The notes beneath the pieces are model-generated. The model saw only the letters and a list, made by a program, of their open reading frames with translations, was not told the DNA's origin and ran no database searches. Shown in pieces: positions 1 through 11,710 of a stretch of DNA of 64,000 nt; within the stretch, counting starts at the first letter, position 1, and every line of letters begins with the position of its first letter. The position numbers and the translations under genes were made by a program. The stretch spans positions 8,874,501-8,938,500 of the forward strand of contig JAXRKN010000044.1 in NCBI GenBank assembly GCA_038502055.1, in the 5' to 3' direction. The DNA is from Tanytarsus gracilentus (lineage: Eukaryota > Arthropoda > Insecta > Diptera > Chironomidae).

Positions 1-162
1 AATTTCTCACAATGACACTGTTACAATGAGAACAAACGCTGGTATGAGGATCTGCACTTGAAATATATGATGCATTTCGAGTTTCCAGATTCTCAATCCT
101 CGATTCAAGAACAGCACCTTAAAAATATTTATTTTTTTAAATTTTTGTTTTTAATTAAAATT

Positions 163-339
163 TTATCTTTCACTTGTGGCTTGAAATTTTTTCCTCTCCA
201 TTTTTCTCTGTTTAATGCAATAAACGCAAAGTCCATAAATCAGCACCAATGGAATTATAATCAGAAGGCCAAGTGCCATTAATTCCCAAAACTCTTCGTC
301 TTCATCTTCCTCAAATTTTTGTGAATGTTCTTTCTTCAT
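163..339 (-). CDS. Small single-pass membrane protein, 58 aa
   Basis: Single-exon frame of 58 codons plus stop, starting at the ATG at 339-337. A TGA lies in the same frame 12 bases upstream of the ATG, so the start is well bounded unless splicing intervenes. The protein has a charged N-terminus with an acidic block (EEDEDEEFW, about residues 10-18), one hydrophobic helix of about 22 residues (MALGLLIIIPLVLIYGLCVY, residues 21-40), and a basic C-terminal tail (KQRKMERKK). This pattern suggests an inner-leaflet or ER/plasma membrane micropeptide. An AATAAA on the minus strand at 128-133, about 30 bases past the stop, would fit a compact transcript. I do not recognise the family. It could also be the last exon of a larger gene, since an acceptor-like TTTTAG lies upstream around 386-391. 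Confidence 0.6.
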   Translation of the reverse strand: MKKEHSQKFEEDEDEEFWELMALGLLIIIPLVLIYGLCVYCIKQRKMERKKFQATSER

Positions 340-2763
340 TTTTTTAATTGCTCACAGCACGAAGAGTGAAAATAAACTAAAATTTAAAGCACACAAAAAT
401 AACAATTAGGATGAAAAATTTTTATCAAATAACATGATGCGATAAAAATTACATTGATCGTCAAATTAATAAAGAACGAAAGACGTAAAAACTGAGTCAT
501 GATGATTTTTATTTATTTTTAAAGTGTTTTAAGATTTAGATTTAGATTTTAAGTTACAGAACTAAAAATTTAAATACTTTGACTTTTTTCATTGCAATAT
601 CTTTAGAAAGCTCCAGGTGAATTTTCCAATTTACAACATTATTCACTTCGTTTGCATAACAATGATGAGCGAGAAAGAATCATTGTGCACTTTTTTCTCG
701 AACGCCACTCAAATTTCCATTTACATTTATGAATTTGAAATTTTTCATTTCCTCCACATTAAGCCGTTAAGATTGCACGAGAGAATTGTTTTGAATGTTT
801 AATGGACATTTTTTCATGCTCTCTCTTTTCCTTTTTAATTAACTTTGTTAAGAGAAGTCATGATGACTTTTTTTAACCATGAAGTGAATCCACACATATT
901 TTTCTTTACTTTTTCATCTCAGTCATGCTTTTTCATTTTCTCTTTCGTTCGATGAAGTTTTAAAATCCCTCAAAAGCTTTTCTAATTAAAAACTAAAAAG
1001 TTTCCTTTATAATTGATTTAACTCGAGATGTTGAAAAAATTAATATTTTTCTCTCGTGTCAAAGTGATTTTTTTGTTCAAAATCGTGTGCAAGTTTTTGA
1101 GTTTTAGGTCGTTAGCGAGAAATTATGCAAGCGGTGGAACTTTACTCTTATTTTTATAAAACTCATTGGAAAAATTTGAATTTTAGAGAATGGGAAAAAT
1201 TTAAAACTCTTTCCATCCCTTGCAAGTAACCAGAAGCTGTATAACACCCACAAAGTCGAGACCGTAAAACGGCAGGAAAATGAGAGTTAAAGATATTTCC
1301 TTCACGTAGTAAATTAAATAACTTTTTTCTTATAGTTTGTTTGTTTTTTGGGGATGTTGTTGGGTTTAATTTAAATTTTGAATTAATGTTAAAAAAATTT
1401 AACAAAAAAAAAAAAGTTTTTTTTTTTTTTTTTTTTTTTTTTCACAAAAAAAAAAAAAAAAAAACTTCCTGAAGCCAACGTGTTGTCGACACCGCAGATC
1501 ATTTTCATTGACTAATGACATTAAGGGACTGTGAACAATCTTTTCTATCCATCTTAATACCAACCGATGCGATGTCGTTGAGTCATGTGGATGTGTGTAT
1601 GGCTTGTTTGTTTTAAGTCAGAATGAGAGCGGATAAAGAAATGTTTTAGGTACAAAACACACGGAAGATTTTTATCCTTTCGCAATTTTACTCCTGAGTC
1701 ACGACGATGATATTGTGGAAAATTTTTCTCTTCTTTTCTCGTTTAACAAACTTTAATGAAGACGGGCTGAGGGAAATGGTGACAAAACGATCTGAATGCG
1801 TAATGGCATTCAGCGACAGTGACATGTTGGGATTATGAGATGACACAGAACGAATGAAAAAAATTTAATTGCAAAGTGTGATTGTGAATATTTTAAAATT
1901 TTATTTTTTATTGCATCTGACTCGTAAGTCAAGACCGTGAAATGATTAAAGTTTAATTGAAATCACATGGTGATAATTTTAAATTAATGCAAAATCGTTT
2001 GAATAATATATGAACATGCAGTCAAAAAATCATCACAATGTACATGTGATGCACTTTTCAGCATTAATATTTTTTCTCTCTTTCACACACAGCACTGGAA
2101 GGAACATAAACTCTGACTGGAAATTTCACTTTCCAAACGGTTATGTGAGAAAATTTTATTTATTACTCTCACTCTTCGTAAGAAAAATTCACATTTCATT
2201 TCCACTTCAAACATAAAACATGTTGTGACATTAACACGAAAATTTAAATCGTCGTGTTGTAAATGTTGCAACATAATATTGACCAAAAAGATTTTTTAAC
2301 TATTGCAGAAAATTAATTCATGAACTTTTTCGAATTTTTCTGAAATTAATTTAAATTTATGAAACTACGCAAATTTGGCATTTAAAATTTAAATTCATTT
2401 TATTTACAGTCATGAATTCAAAAACTATAAAATCTACATTTAACTTTCTCTGAATCACACGAGGAGTATCTTTTGAGTCACATTTCTCAATGCGCACATG
2501 GCACCGATAAATTATCCGGATTTAACTAATCGTATGTGCTCTCGGCTATCAGTCAATAGTTTATTGTTCAAAATAGTTTAGGGATTAACATGAGTGTGTC
2601 ATTTTGAGTATGTCTGAAGAAAATAAAAATCAAGGGATGGAAACTTAAAAATATAGAAAAATATTTTTTGAATTAAAAAATTTCAAAAATAAAAGCAACC
2701 AATTTTTAAAAACACTTTTAAAAAATATTAAATTTAAAATAATTTTGATAATTCTTCAAAATC
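340..2763. other. Non-coding stretch between divergent genes
   Basis: No convincing exon is visible here; the short open frames lack coding character. It holds an A/T homopolymer inverted repeat at 1,404-1,463. It should contain the promoters of the minus-strand small gene on the left and of the plus-strand gene starting at 2,764. A TAA in frame just upstream of 2,764 bounds that second gene. Confidence 0.5.
1404..1463. repeat. A-run / T-run / A-run homopolymer dyad
   Basis: A run of about 13 A is followed by about 27 T and, after CAC, about 20 A. The A and T blocks are mutually complementary and could extrude a hairpin. No coding frame crosses the block. It may be a poly-A remnant of retroposition or simple slippage, and exact lengths are error-prone in assembly. 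Confidence 0.7.
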
Positions 2764-4154
2764 ATGAGTGGAACATCAAATCAACCTCTATTATCATCCT
2801 CATCGTGTCATTTTCTCCGTGAATTGACATCAAAAATGTTTAAGAGTTTACTTTCATGCGGCAGTATGGAGGAAATACTCGAACGTGCATCAGCGATTCA
2901 GCACGACATCGATGAAATCTGCGTGAAAGCCTTGCCAGTATCAAATCACATCGATGACGAAGATAATCATAATAATAATGATGAAAAGCCGACAAAATCC
3001 GCAAAGATTTCTGTATCGATGGCTCATCAACTCGAGGCAGGAGGAGAATATCGCGAGAAATTCGAGTTACTGACTAAATTGAGGGAAATGAATGAGAAAA
3101 TTACGCATGAAAAAATTCTCCTCCTTTCAATCGGCGAGTACGTGAAGAAAGATTTCTTTCCGCCTTGCATTGCGGACCTGATTGCGATGACGGAGAGACT
3201 TGCGAGAAATTCAAAGGAGGGCATTATATGTGACTATAATGTCCCATTCATTCTCGAGGAGCGTGAAAAATTACTGAAATTTTTCTTCCAACAAGCGTAC
3301 GAAAAATTTACCTCGGAGCGTGAGAGAAAAATCTTTTTCACCCTGACAATCCTCCGGATGCTCAAAAATCTCGGCGACTCAATTTTCACATTCACTCATC
3401 CTCGCAATCGATTGTCGGAACTTCGACTATCATTCTTTCTTCCATCGCTTTTTTTCGCCATTCCATACTACAAGTTCATTTTCGATTGGTTCAACTTCGA
3501 TAACGATTCGATTGCCATGCAATTGCTCTTTGTTAAATTTTTAGAGATAAAGATTGCAACGGCATCGTGGACGAAGTTCATGCGACCGATGACTTTTGAG
3601 AATGCTGTAGTGCTGTTTGGAAGTAAAAATCCATTTCAAAAACGAGCTCTGGCGGCGCCCATAACTAAATGCACTGTCAATATGACAGCAACTCGTGAAA
3701 TGATTGAAGCCATCCTGGAATTTATGAGGACGAGCAATTTTGAATGGGAAAAAGTTGCGAAGAAATTTGCCATAAATTTTCAGCTCTCATGTCGCAATCG
3801 AGTTGGTGAGTGATTTACTTTTGAGAACTTTTAAGGATTATCGCAAGGGGTGAAAAATTTTGAAATTTAATTTTTTACTTAAAATTCCCTCTAAAGTTTA
3901 TTTTCACACTAACAGCTTGCTAAAACAATATCCAACACTTAATCATCACCTCCCACGAAAGCAAACAATCAAATTAAGAGTTTCCGTCCCTAATTTTTGT
4001 CCTAAAATAATCAAAATTTTTTTCTTCGTTTAATTGATTAATGTTTTTTGCTCCACTTTTTTCTTCAGAAAATTGCCGCTCCTCCTTCTTCATGAACATC
4101 AATTACGAAGAAAGTAAGGAAGGATATCTTCAATCACGTGATGAGTTGCAATAA
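2764..4154 (+). CDS. Unrecognised 375-aa helical protein, two exons
   Basis: Exon 1 is 2,764-3,805 and exon 2 is 4,069-4,154, joined across a 263-nt intron with GTGAGT donor and TTCTTCAG acceptor. The join (phase 1, G+AA) gives a continuous frame ending in TAA at 4,152-4,154. A TAA in frame before the ATG supports the start. The protein has a Ser-rich N-terminus and a charged Asn/Asp linker around residues 60-77. It is then mostly amphipathic helix, with conserved-looking aromatic clusters (FFQQAYEKF; LRLSFFLPSLFFAIPYYKFIFDWF near residues 220-245). There is no signal peptide and no clear membrane span, because the hydrophobic stretch is broken by charged residues. I do not recognise a domain. 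Codon use and length make it a real gene, probably an intracellular helical-repeat or scaffold-type protein, but that is inference only. Confidence 0.75.
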
Positions 4155-4929
4155 TTTTCATTTAACCCCAAAAATAAATTTTTTCAATTTCCCTCGCGCG
4201 TGTTTGCTGACAATTCAAATTCAATCGAGTGGTAATCGATTTTCAAACGGGTAATTAGTGACTCCTGTGATAATTTCAAATTATTAAACTTTTGATTTCA
4301 AGCTTCACGAATGCACTAATGGAATTTTCGACGCTCAACTCAATTAGAGTTAAATAAAACACGATCATTGGCAATTTCTTTATAATTCATAACTTTATTT
4401 TTGCTTTTTACGATTATAGCTTGAATGTGCATGTTGAGGAAAATCGATAATGTCCCAGGAGAGTGTGGAAAAACTGAGGAGTGAGTGCAAAAGAAAAAGA
4501 AAAGTTTGACATGCCTTTATTGAATTTGATGCTTCAATTAGTTGTGTCCCAAATACTTTTATTAGATTACTTATGTCCCGTGATCGGGATGATGATGGAA
4601 TGTTTGTTTTGGACTTTATTCCTTCATCTCAGGTTATCAATCTTTTCCCATTATTTTTGAGTAGAAATGATGATTTTGAATTTGTTTGTGGTTCAATTTT
4701 TAAAACTTAACGGCTTAAATTTTTAAGCCACTTTAAAATGTTTTGAAAGCCTTTAACTGTCAGTTTTTATCTCTTGCACAAAATGATGAATTTGCTGTGC
4801 AATTACAAATGGATTTTAATCCCTGAAGGGACTTATCTTGATGTTGTTAAACTCATTCATGCACGCAAATATGCAGATTTTCACAAATCAATAGCAATAT
4901 CTCTCTATAGGATAGACACAAAATATTGA

Positions 4930-5260
4930 ACATGATACACTGACGCAGTTAACGCACATAAAAAAATCACCGACGTATCATCGATGCAAAATCTGAAATG
5001 AAATGAAAAATATTTTTATAACTTGTCATATCAACGTCACTTTTTCGATACATAAGAGCTAAAAAGTTTATTTGTTTTCACAGCGGGTGAGCGAGTGGCT
5101 GTAAATCATTGCAGAGAATGTAATAAATTGAACAAAATAGATAGTCGCCAATAAATTTCATACAAACCATTGAATAACCGGTCGACTTATCCTTTTTTAA
5201 AGCACTTTATACAGTGAAATTTTCAAGCTATAAAATTGTTGACGTTTTAATTGAGTGAGG
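4930..5260 (+). repeat. Duplicated non-coding element, copy A
   Basis: This segment shares, in the same order, several blocks with 10,284-10,715. Its core at 5,098-5,135 matches the other copy at 36 of 38 positions by eye, including the stretch TGTAATAAATTGAACAA. A second block, TCGCCAATAAATTTCAT, is identical in both. No terminal inverted repeats or target duplications are seen. It may be a duplicated enhancer or an old dispersed repeat. Confidence 0.7.
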
Positions 5261-8200
5261 ATGGATGGATGAACGAACTTCATTGCGTTGAGCTTTAAAA
5301 ATTCCTCATGAAGATTTTAATAATTTCTTACTAACTCTTTAATTTTTGCATTCACTATAATAAATCCAAACGAAAGAAAAACTTTCTTCAAAAACCATTC
5401 ATAAAAATTTCTTCAAACATTTTTTTGCACATTTTCTGTTATGAAAACTATCTCGAGAAATAAAGTTTTCAGCTCTTAAATCACGACTTTAAAATGAAAA
5501 AATCTTTAGCCATATTTTAAAGTTAGCACGAAATAAATTTTTCCTTTTTAGCTCAAAGAATGCCGCGTAGAAAAAATTCTTTCATCATCAATCTTTGTGA
5601 AAGAAAGATTTTAATTAAAATTCACAAAAAAAGGGAAAAGGAGCAGTTGAGTCTCGGGCAAAAGGGAAAAGTTTTCTTTCCTAATTTAAAGACCTAAAAT
5701 GCACTCGCTAACTATCTTTCTCCATTCATCGTAACTAAATGAATTTTCTACCCGTTTGAGAGCGCAATGAAGTTCACCTGAATGCAGTTTATGAAAATGT
5801 TTTTTTTTGTGTTCGAGGGTGAGAGAAGGAAAATAATAAGTTTTAAGTTAAAGCAGAGAGAATTTTGTGGGTTTGAAAGTTTTTTATGCTGAAAGTTTAT
5901 GAAAATAATTGAGTATTTAAAAGTCGAGGTGAAAAGTTTAAAATTTTTCTGAATTTTTAAAAATAAATATTTAAATTTAAAAATAAATATTTAATTAACT
6001 TTTAAATCAAAAATAAATTTAAAAAAGTTCTCGTTATGCACTAGTTGTAAAGCGAACCCATCTCCTCCTAATTCATTCTGATTTCTGTAAAAGTAAAAGA
6101 AGAAAAAACTTTTTTAATCTTTGCCTCGTCTTATAAATTTTACAAAACTTTTGCATCACATTTGAATGCACTTTTTCTCTCTCCCTCCCTCAACGACTTT
6201 AATTAAATTAGTTTTTCTTTATTCGCAGTGAATGAAGATGTTAATTTAGAGGGAGATGAGACAGATGGAAATTTTTGTCGAAATTTGTTACATTCTCTCT
6301 CGTCTTATCAATTCATGTCGCAAAATTATTCCACTTTTTTTCTCCTCCTCCCCTCTTTGACATTGATCCAGGTCGACTCTCAGTGAGTGTTGTATGAAGA
6401 TGGATTATCACATCTTTTTTCCCCAACTTTATCCCTTTCTCACTCCACCTCTAAACATCATGTACCGCTTGACAAATGGCTCGACAATTTTTCAACACGG
6501 AAAGGTCGTAAGCACTTTTTTATCGATTGCGATTTTTTTGGGCTTTTCGCTTTTTGCTGCCACCAAAATTGTTTAAAATTCACCTGAGACTTGAAGTGTG
6601 CTTAAAAATGTTTTTTTGTGACTTTTCAATTAAATCTCTCGTGATAATCTCTTTTCGGTTGATACTTTCTCTTAACAAGAGAGATTAAAAATTTATAATT
6701 TTTTATCGAGAGAGTGACATTAAATTTTCATAATGACAGGCAACTTGAAATTTCCATTAGTTTAGTTGTGAAAATTGAATAAACATGTGAAAGTGTAAAT
6801 AATTTTCGTATATTGACAGCCTGATTTTTAACTCGAACGTTGTGTTGAACGTGTGTTGATATGAATCAAGTCACACGCACATGTCTTGCATTATTTATTA
6901 ACAACACTTGACACTCGCTGATGTATATTGCCAATATATTAAGTCTCATGCTGCTTTATGAGCATGAATTTTTAAATTTTATTAAAAAAAATTTGCTCTC
7001 AGGTTTAACTCAACTTAAGGATTTTCTCCCACCACACGTGCACTCACCTCAATAATAATGATTGATTAATGAGATTCGATTGTTCAAGCATCATTAATTT
7101 GAGTATTAAAGAGTGGAAATTCCATCCGGAATTGCTCATTATCTCTCACGCTCGCAACATGATTTCGCACTTTGAGTCACACTTTATGATGATCCATCAT
7201 TTATTGCACATTTAATTTATTGCCCGGTCATCATCATAAAAAAGAACTTTTCTTGATCCTCTGCAATAATTTTTCCATACATTCTTTATCGTTTGCAACA
7301 CATCTTTGCTGCTACTGTGCACTCGTTTCATAATTTCATTTGCAGAAGTGATTTATGTTGTCTCGAACAATGTTACAGTCCTCATTGTCATCGTCGCATG
7401 TGGTAATCTTCGTTCCTTATTCTTTTTCATTACTTCGACGACAGTTTTGAAATTAATACGGAAAATAAATGGTAAATGTCTCCCCTTTTAGTCGCGATAG
7501 TTTAAAGAAAGGTTTATGGGTCTAGGATTGAGGGATGTTTTATGTTTTTGGACTTTTAAAAATTCAAATTTTCTACAATTATTTAATTCGTTGAAATATA
7601 GTTAGCTGCTATCCTCATTAAATTCAGCGGCTAACTCTAAGCAATCAGTCAATTTTTAATTCATTAAATTATTTTTCAAAAATTGTCCATCCCTTCCCAA
7701 TTTTTAAATCCACTCGACAACACTCGATAATTATTTATTATCGAAGAAAAATTTGCAAATAAACATCTTGACAGTAAAAAAATAGTTTCATAATTTTTCA
7801 CATTTTGCACAACAAATTAACCATGTGCGCTCGTAAATAACAAAAGAGGAAGCACAGCAGAAGTTACAACCAGGGAAAAGAAAACTTTTCCCTTAATTCA
7901 TGCACGGCGAACAGAAAGCAGAAGAAAAGTTTTTCATTGAATTAAAAAAACAACAGCAGTTTTTCCCTCCCAAGTGTGTAATTTCGTAGAGATACTATCG
8001 CCCATTTCATCCGATTGTTGATGAGTAATTAGAGATGAAAAAGCTTTTTTACGATTGTTAAATCTTATCTTTAATGTTTGCTTAAGACTTTTACGATTCA
8101 ATGCAAAAATGTGGGGATGAAAATTTTATTGAAAATTGAGATATAAAAATTTATGTTAAAATAGCAAAAAAAGGGGGGAATATTAAAAACTAGACTAACT

Positions 8201-9028
8201 TGTTAGAGAAATAAATGTTTAAAGTTTTTTAAATATATTTTTTTATAAAACTTTGAAACAAAGCAGAGATTTGAGATATTCACAACCTTCTTTGAAATTT
8301 CTCACTAGATTTACAACTTTTTTCTCGCAGGCTCTCCCATAATTTCTGAATTATCACAGTTGCGCTTCACTAAGCAACTCCTCTGGAATGTTTTCCCTTA
8401 AGATATATATTTTTTATGACCATCTAAAACGTTTAATCTAATTCACAAAATCATCATCATCATGCTAACTTTTTCACTCTAAATCGCTTAGTAATGATGA
8501 AAATTTTATTGCAAAATTCATTAAAAAGTTTTCTTTTCCCCATCACTCGAATAACTTCAGTCAAGTGCAAGACACACACAAAAAAATGAGACAAAGAGCG
8601 GAAAAATGCGGAGAGTAATAAAAATGTAAATAAATTTTAAAATATTTTTTTCTTCCATGAACTTCTTTTGTGTTATTTTGACTACTCGCCTTTAAAATAA
8701 AGATTTTTTTTTCGGGGGGGTTGGCAGTAAAGTCAGGAAGTGGCGTAACATAAATAATAAAAGTAAAAAAGATTTCTTTTCTTTTTTTCCTCATTTTCCA
8801 CTTAGTGAAGTGAGCGCACAAACAAAGTCACGCCAAGTGGGAAAAAGGGATGCAAAAAAGTCCCATCACATGAATAATTTTCAAATTTATCAAATCGAAT
8901 AAAATTTTTCTTCCTTCACTTCTCGTTTTCATATCGTTGATATCATGCAGTGAGAAAGATGGCAAATAAGGAGCAAAAGTGGAGGCGGAAGTTGGTTGAT
9001 GGTTTTCGTTTCACAATTTTATTACCCG

Positions 9029-9048
9029 CACACACACACACACACACT
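9029..9048. repeat. (CA)n microsatellite
   Basis: About ten CA dinucleotides in a row inside AT-rich non-coding DNA. Confidence 0.9.
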
Positions 9049-10283
9049 GCATCGTCTGTTCCTTAACATTCTAAATTGATTTTATTTCCTCCGGTTTTGC
9101 TTCTTCTTCAATCCTTGGAAATTCCTTAACGACTTCTTCTCTCCCAGCTGGAGTTCAATTTATTCACAAGTGAATTTCAATTTATTTACTCGACTATCAT
9201 TTGATTATTGTTTCGCCTTAAGGATTCGATCGTAAATTTTCTATACGAAATGCGCAACATCATCGACATGTGGAGATGTGATATATGATTCGAGTTGGTG
9301 TCAACTGTGCTTTAAAAAAAATTAACGAAAATCAATTTTTGGAGGGAAGTTTTGAAAAGTCATCTTTAATGATCCCTTCGTGTATTGTCTTTAGTGTCAT
9401 AAAGCCTTTCATAACAAAATTTAATTTCGAGAGAGTAAAGCAGATTTAAATTTATGTTGCCCAATTAACACCAAACATGTTTGAGAGAGAATGAAAAACT
9501 TTTCATTATTTTCGCACCAAAACTCTTTAGTCATAGTCATTTAAGTACGTGTATGAGTGTGTTTTTATGTTTTATTAATATTTATGACTTTTTGCAGTTT
9601 CCTTCTTTTAACACATATCGTTTTCCCTCTTTAGCACTCTCTCTTAAAATTTCCATACCAAAGTCGGACTAACATGGCGCAAAAACATATATTTTATGTA
9701 TTCAGAACGACCGAAAAAACAATTAATTCACATCCACTTTTTGAAGCATGAAAATTTTCCCATTTTCCTCCCTGCATTTACATTCATTCATTCATTCATG
9801 AATGCTTATACTGACCAAAAATACACACAGTAAAGAGAGTAAAGGAAGGGAAAAAGTTTCAGACTACATCATGATGATGGTTGGGTACATTTCATAAATT
9901 ATGTATTACTTGATATGATTTTTTTATTATTATTTTTTCGAAGGGTCGCAAAGTGTCATAAAAAGTGTCGCTTGATTTTTGCGGCTGTGATATTTAAATT
10001 TAATTTTTGTGAAAAGTTGATTGGTAAAATTTTAATTAGAAAAAAACCATTTCCTATGTTCCTATCCCAATGATCTCAATGATGATGATTTTATGATGAA
10101 AACTTACAACGAGAATGCGTTTGTATAATTAAAATGCTGGTGTTATTCCCTGAGGTCATATTTTGCATGTAAAATTACAAAACGCATTTGAATGTTCGGT
10201 GAAATTCATGCAAAAAAAATCAGAAATCAATAGTCGACCTCATCTCATGATGCTGGCAATAAACGTGTGCATAGTCATGTTGT

Positions 10284-10715
10284 ACATGATATACAGCTAC
10301 GCATTCAAGTATTTACGCATAAAAAAGTCAGCCAGTGGGTGATTTTAAAATGATTTAAATTGAAAATTGGTGTTGAGTCATTCGAGTGGATTTTTTGTGT
10401 GGTAAACTTGGAAAATTGCTTTAAAACATTTTAATTTTTTTCTCAAAACTTTAAAATATTCAAAAAAAATATGTTTGCTTACTTTTCGCTTAATTTTTTA
10501 CAAACTGTAGACACAGGAATGTAAAGAGCTGTAAATCATTGAAGTGAATGTAATAAATTGAACAATTTATGGTCGATACTCGCCAATAAATTTCATGCGA
10601 GCAATTGGACAACTGCGACTTATCCCGAATATTGTTTGTCGTCCCTTTAAAAGTGCTCTCAATGGACGCTCAAAATTCCTCCCGATAAAATTTTTGACAT
10701 GTTAATTCGGCGGCA
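10284..10715 (+). repeat. Duplicated non-coding element, copy B
   Basis: Second copy of the element at 4,930-5,260, same orientation. Its core block is at 10,528-10,565, followed by the 17-base identical block TCGCCAATAAATTTCAT. Weaker matches flank the core on both sides: ACATGATATACAG upstream, and ATAAAATTTTTGAC followed by TTAATTC downstream. The spacing between blocks is larger than in copy A, so indels have accumulated. Confidence 0.7.
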
Positions 10716-11514
10716 TGATGGTAGGTGCACACAGGAAGGGGTTTGAAGCAGTGGATATCTTTTAATTTAATCTACATTCGGTGCGGAAAATTTACTACAT
10801 AACGTCTGCTCAACAATACATCAGAGGATGTGATAAATCTCGGTGTCTCTTATGGAAAGTAAATTTTTCTGGTTTATGAGTCATTTCCTTATCCCAGCAA
10901 CAACAATATGGCTAAGGGCAAATTTTTTGGTCTATTTTTAAAAAGAGAAATTTTCATTCTCTAATCTGATGCGACATTTTATTTCACAAAAATTTCCTCT
11001 CTCTGACCTTTTCGAGCCGCCGTTGTGATTTATGTCATTCAGCATTTTCCCACCGGAATGGGCAAATTTGCGGAGACGAATAAAATGTCAAAAACTTTAT
11101 GAAAAGATTAAGGTTTTAGGAATATTCATGATATTTCAATTATTTTCCATTTTCTATTGTCATTTCGGAATGTAAAAACTCATTTAAACAGGATTAAGAA
11201 ATGGATACTTTTCATATACTTCAACGTATACTGCTCATGTCGATGCGATGCGATTATGAAAATTTAAATTGGTCTCAAATTTCTCCAATCTCATGTTTTG
11301 CGCTATGAATGCGAATTTTCCAAATGAACAACTTTGAGCGTGCGAGGATTGAAGCTCGAACGGATTGAAATAAAACGGAAAAATTATTTTTATTGCGATG
11401 ATTTTTCCCTCATGATAATTTTAGGAATGAAGTTTTTTAAAAACTTTAATAATAATTTAACTTTAATAATTTAAGAGCGCATGGGATTCGTATGAAAAAT
11501 TTATTTACAATGCT

Positions 11515-11521
11515 TATATAA
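11515..11521 (+). promoter_or_regulatory. TATA-like box of the protease-LRR gene
   Basis: TATATAA lies about 27 bases before an initiator-like TTCAATT around 11,540, and about 190 bases before the ATG at 11,711. It is plausible but unproven, because AT-rich DNA produces such motifs by chance. Confidence 0.35.
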
Positions 11522-11710
11522 ACTATATACAACAGGTATTCAATTAACACTTCTTAAAATTTTTCTTCCAGACTCGACTCGACACAAAAAATCACACTTT
11601 TTTAGTCTTATTTTGATTATTGACAGATAAAGTCACAAAACAAATTTTTAGTATTTCGAAAGTTTTAAATTTGAAAGAAAATTCGGAAATTAAAGGTTTT
11701 TTAAAAAATT

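Larger units (their letters stand above)
4155..11710. other. Non-coding region with a duplicated conserved element
   Basis: About 7.5 kb without a supportable exon. It contains two diverged copies of one non-coding element (listed separately), a (CA)n tract near 9,029-9,048, and many homopolymeric A/T stretches. A TATA-like motif near the right end belongs to the protease-LRR gene. Confidence 0.5.

Noticed and set aside
7306..7491. 61-codon frame resembling a membrane segment
   Set aside because: T-rich sequence gives hydrophobic residues by default. There is no continuation into a receptor-like gene.
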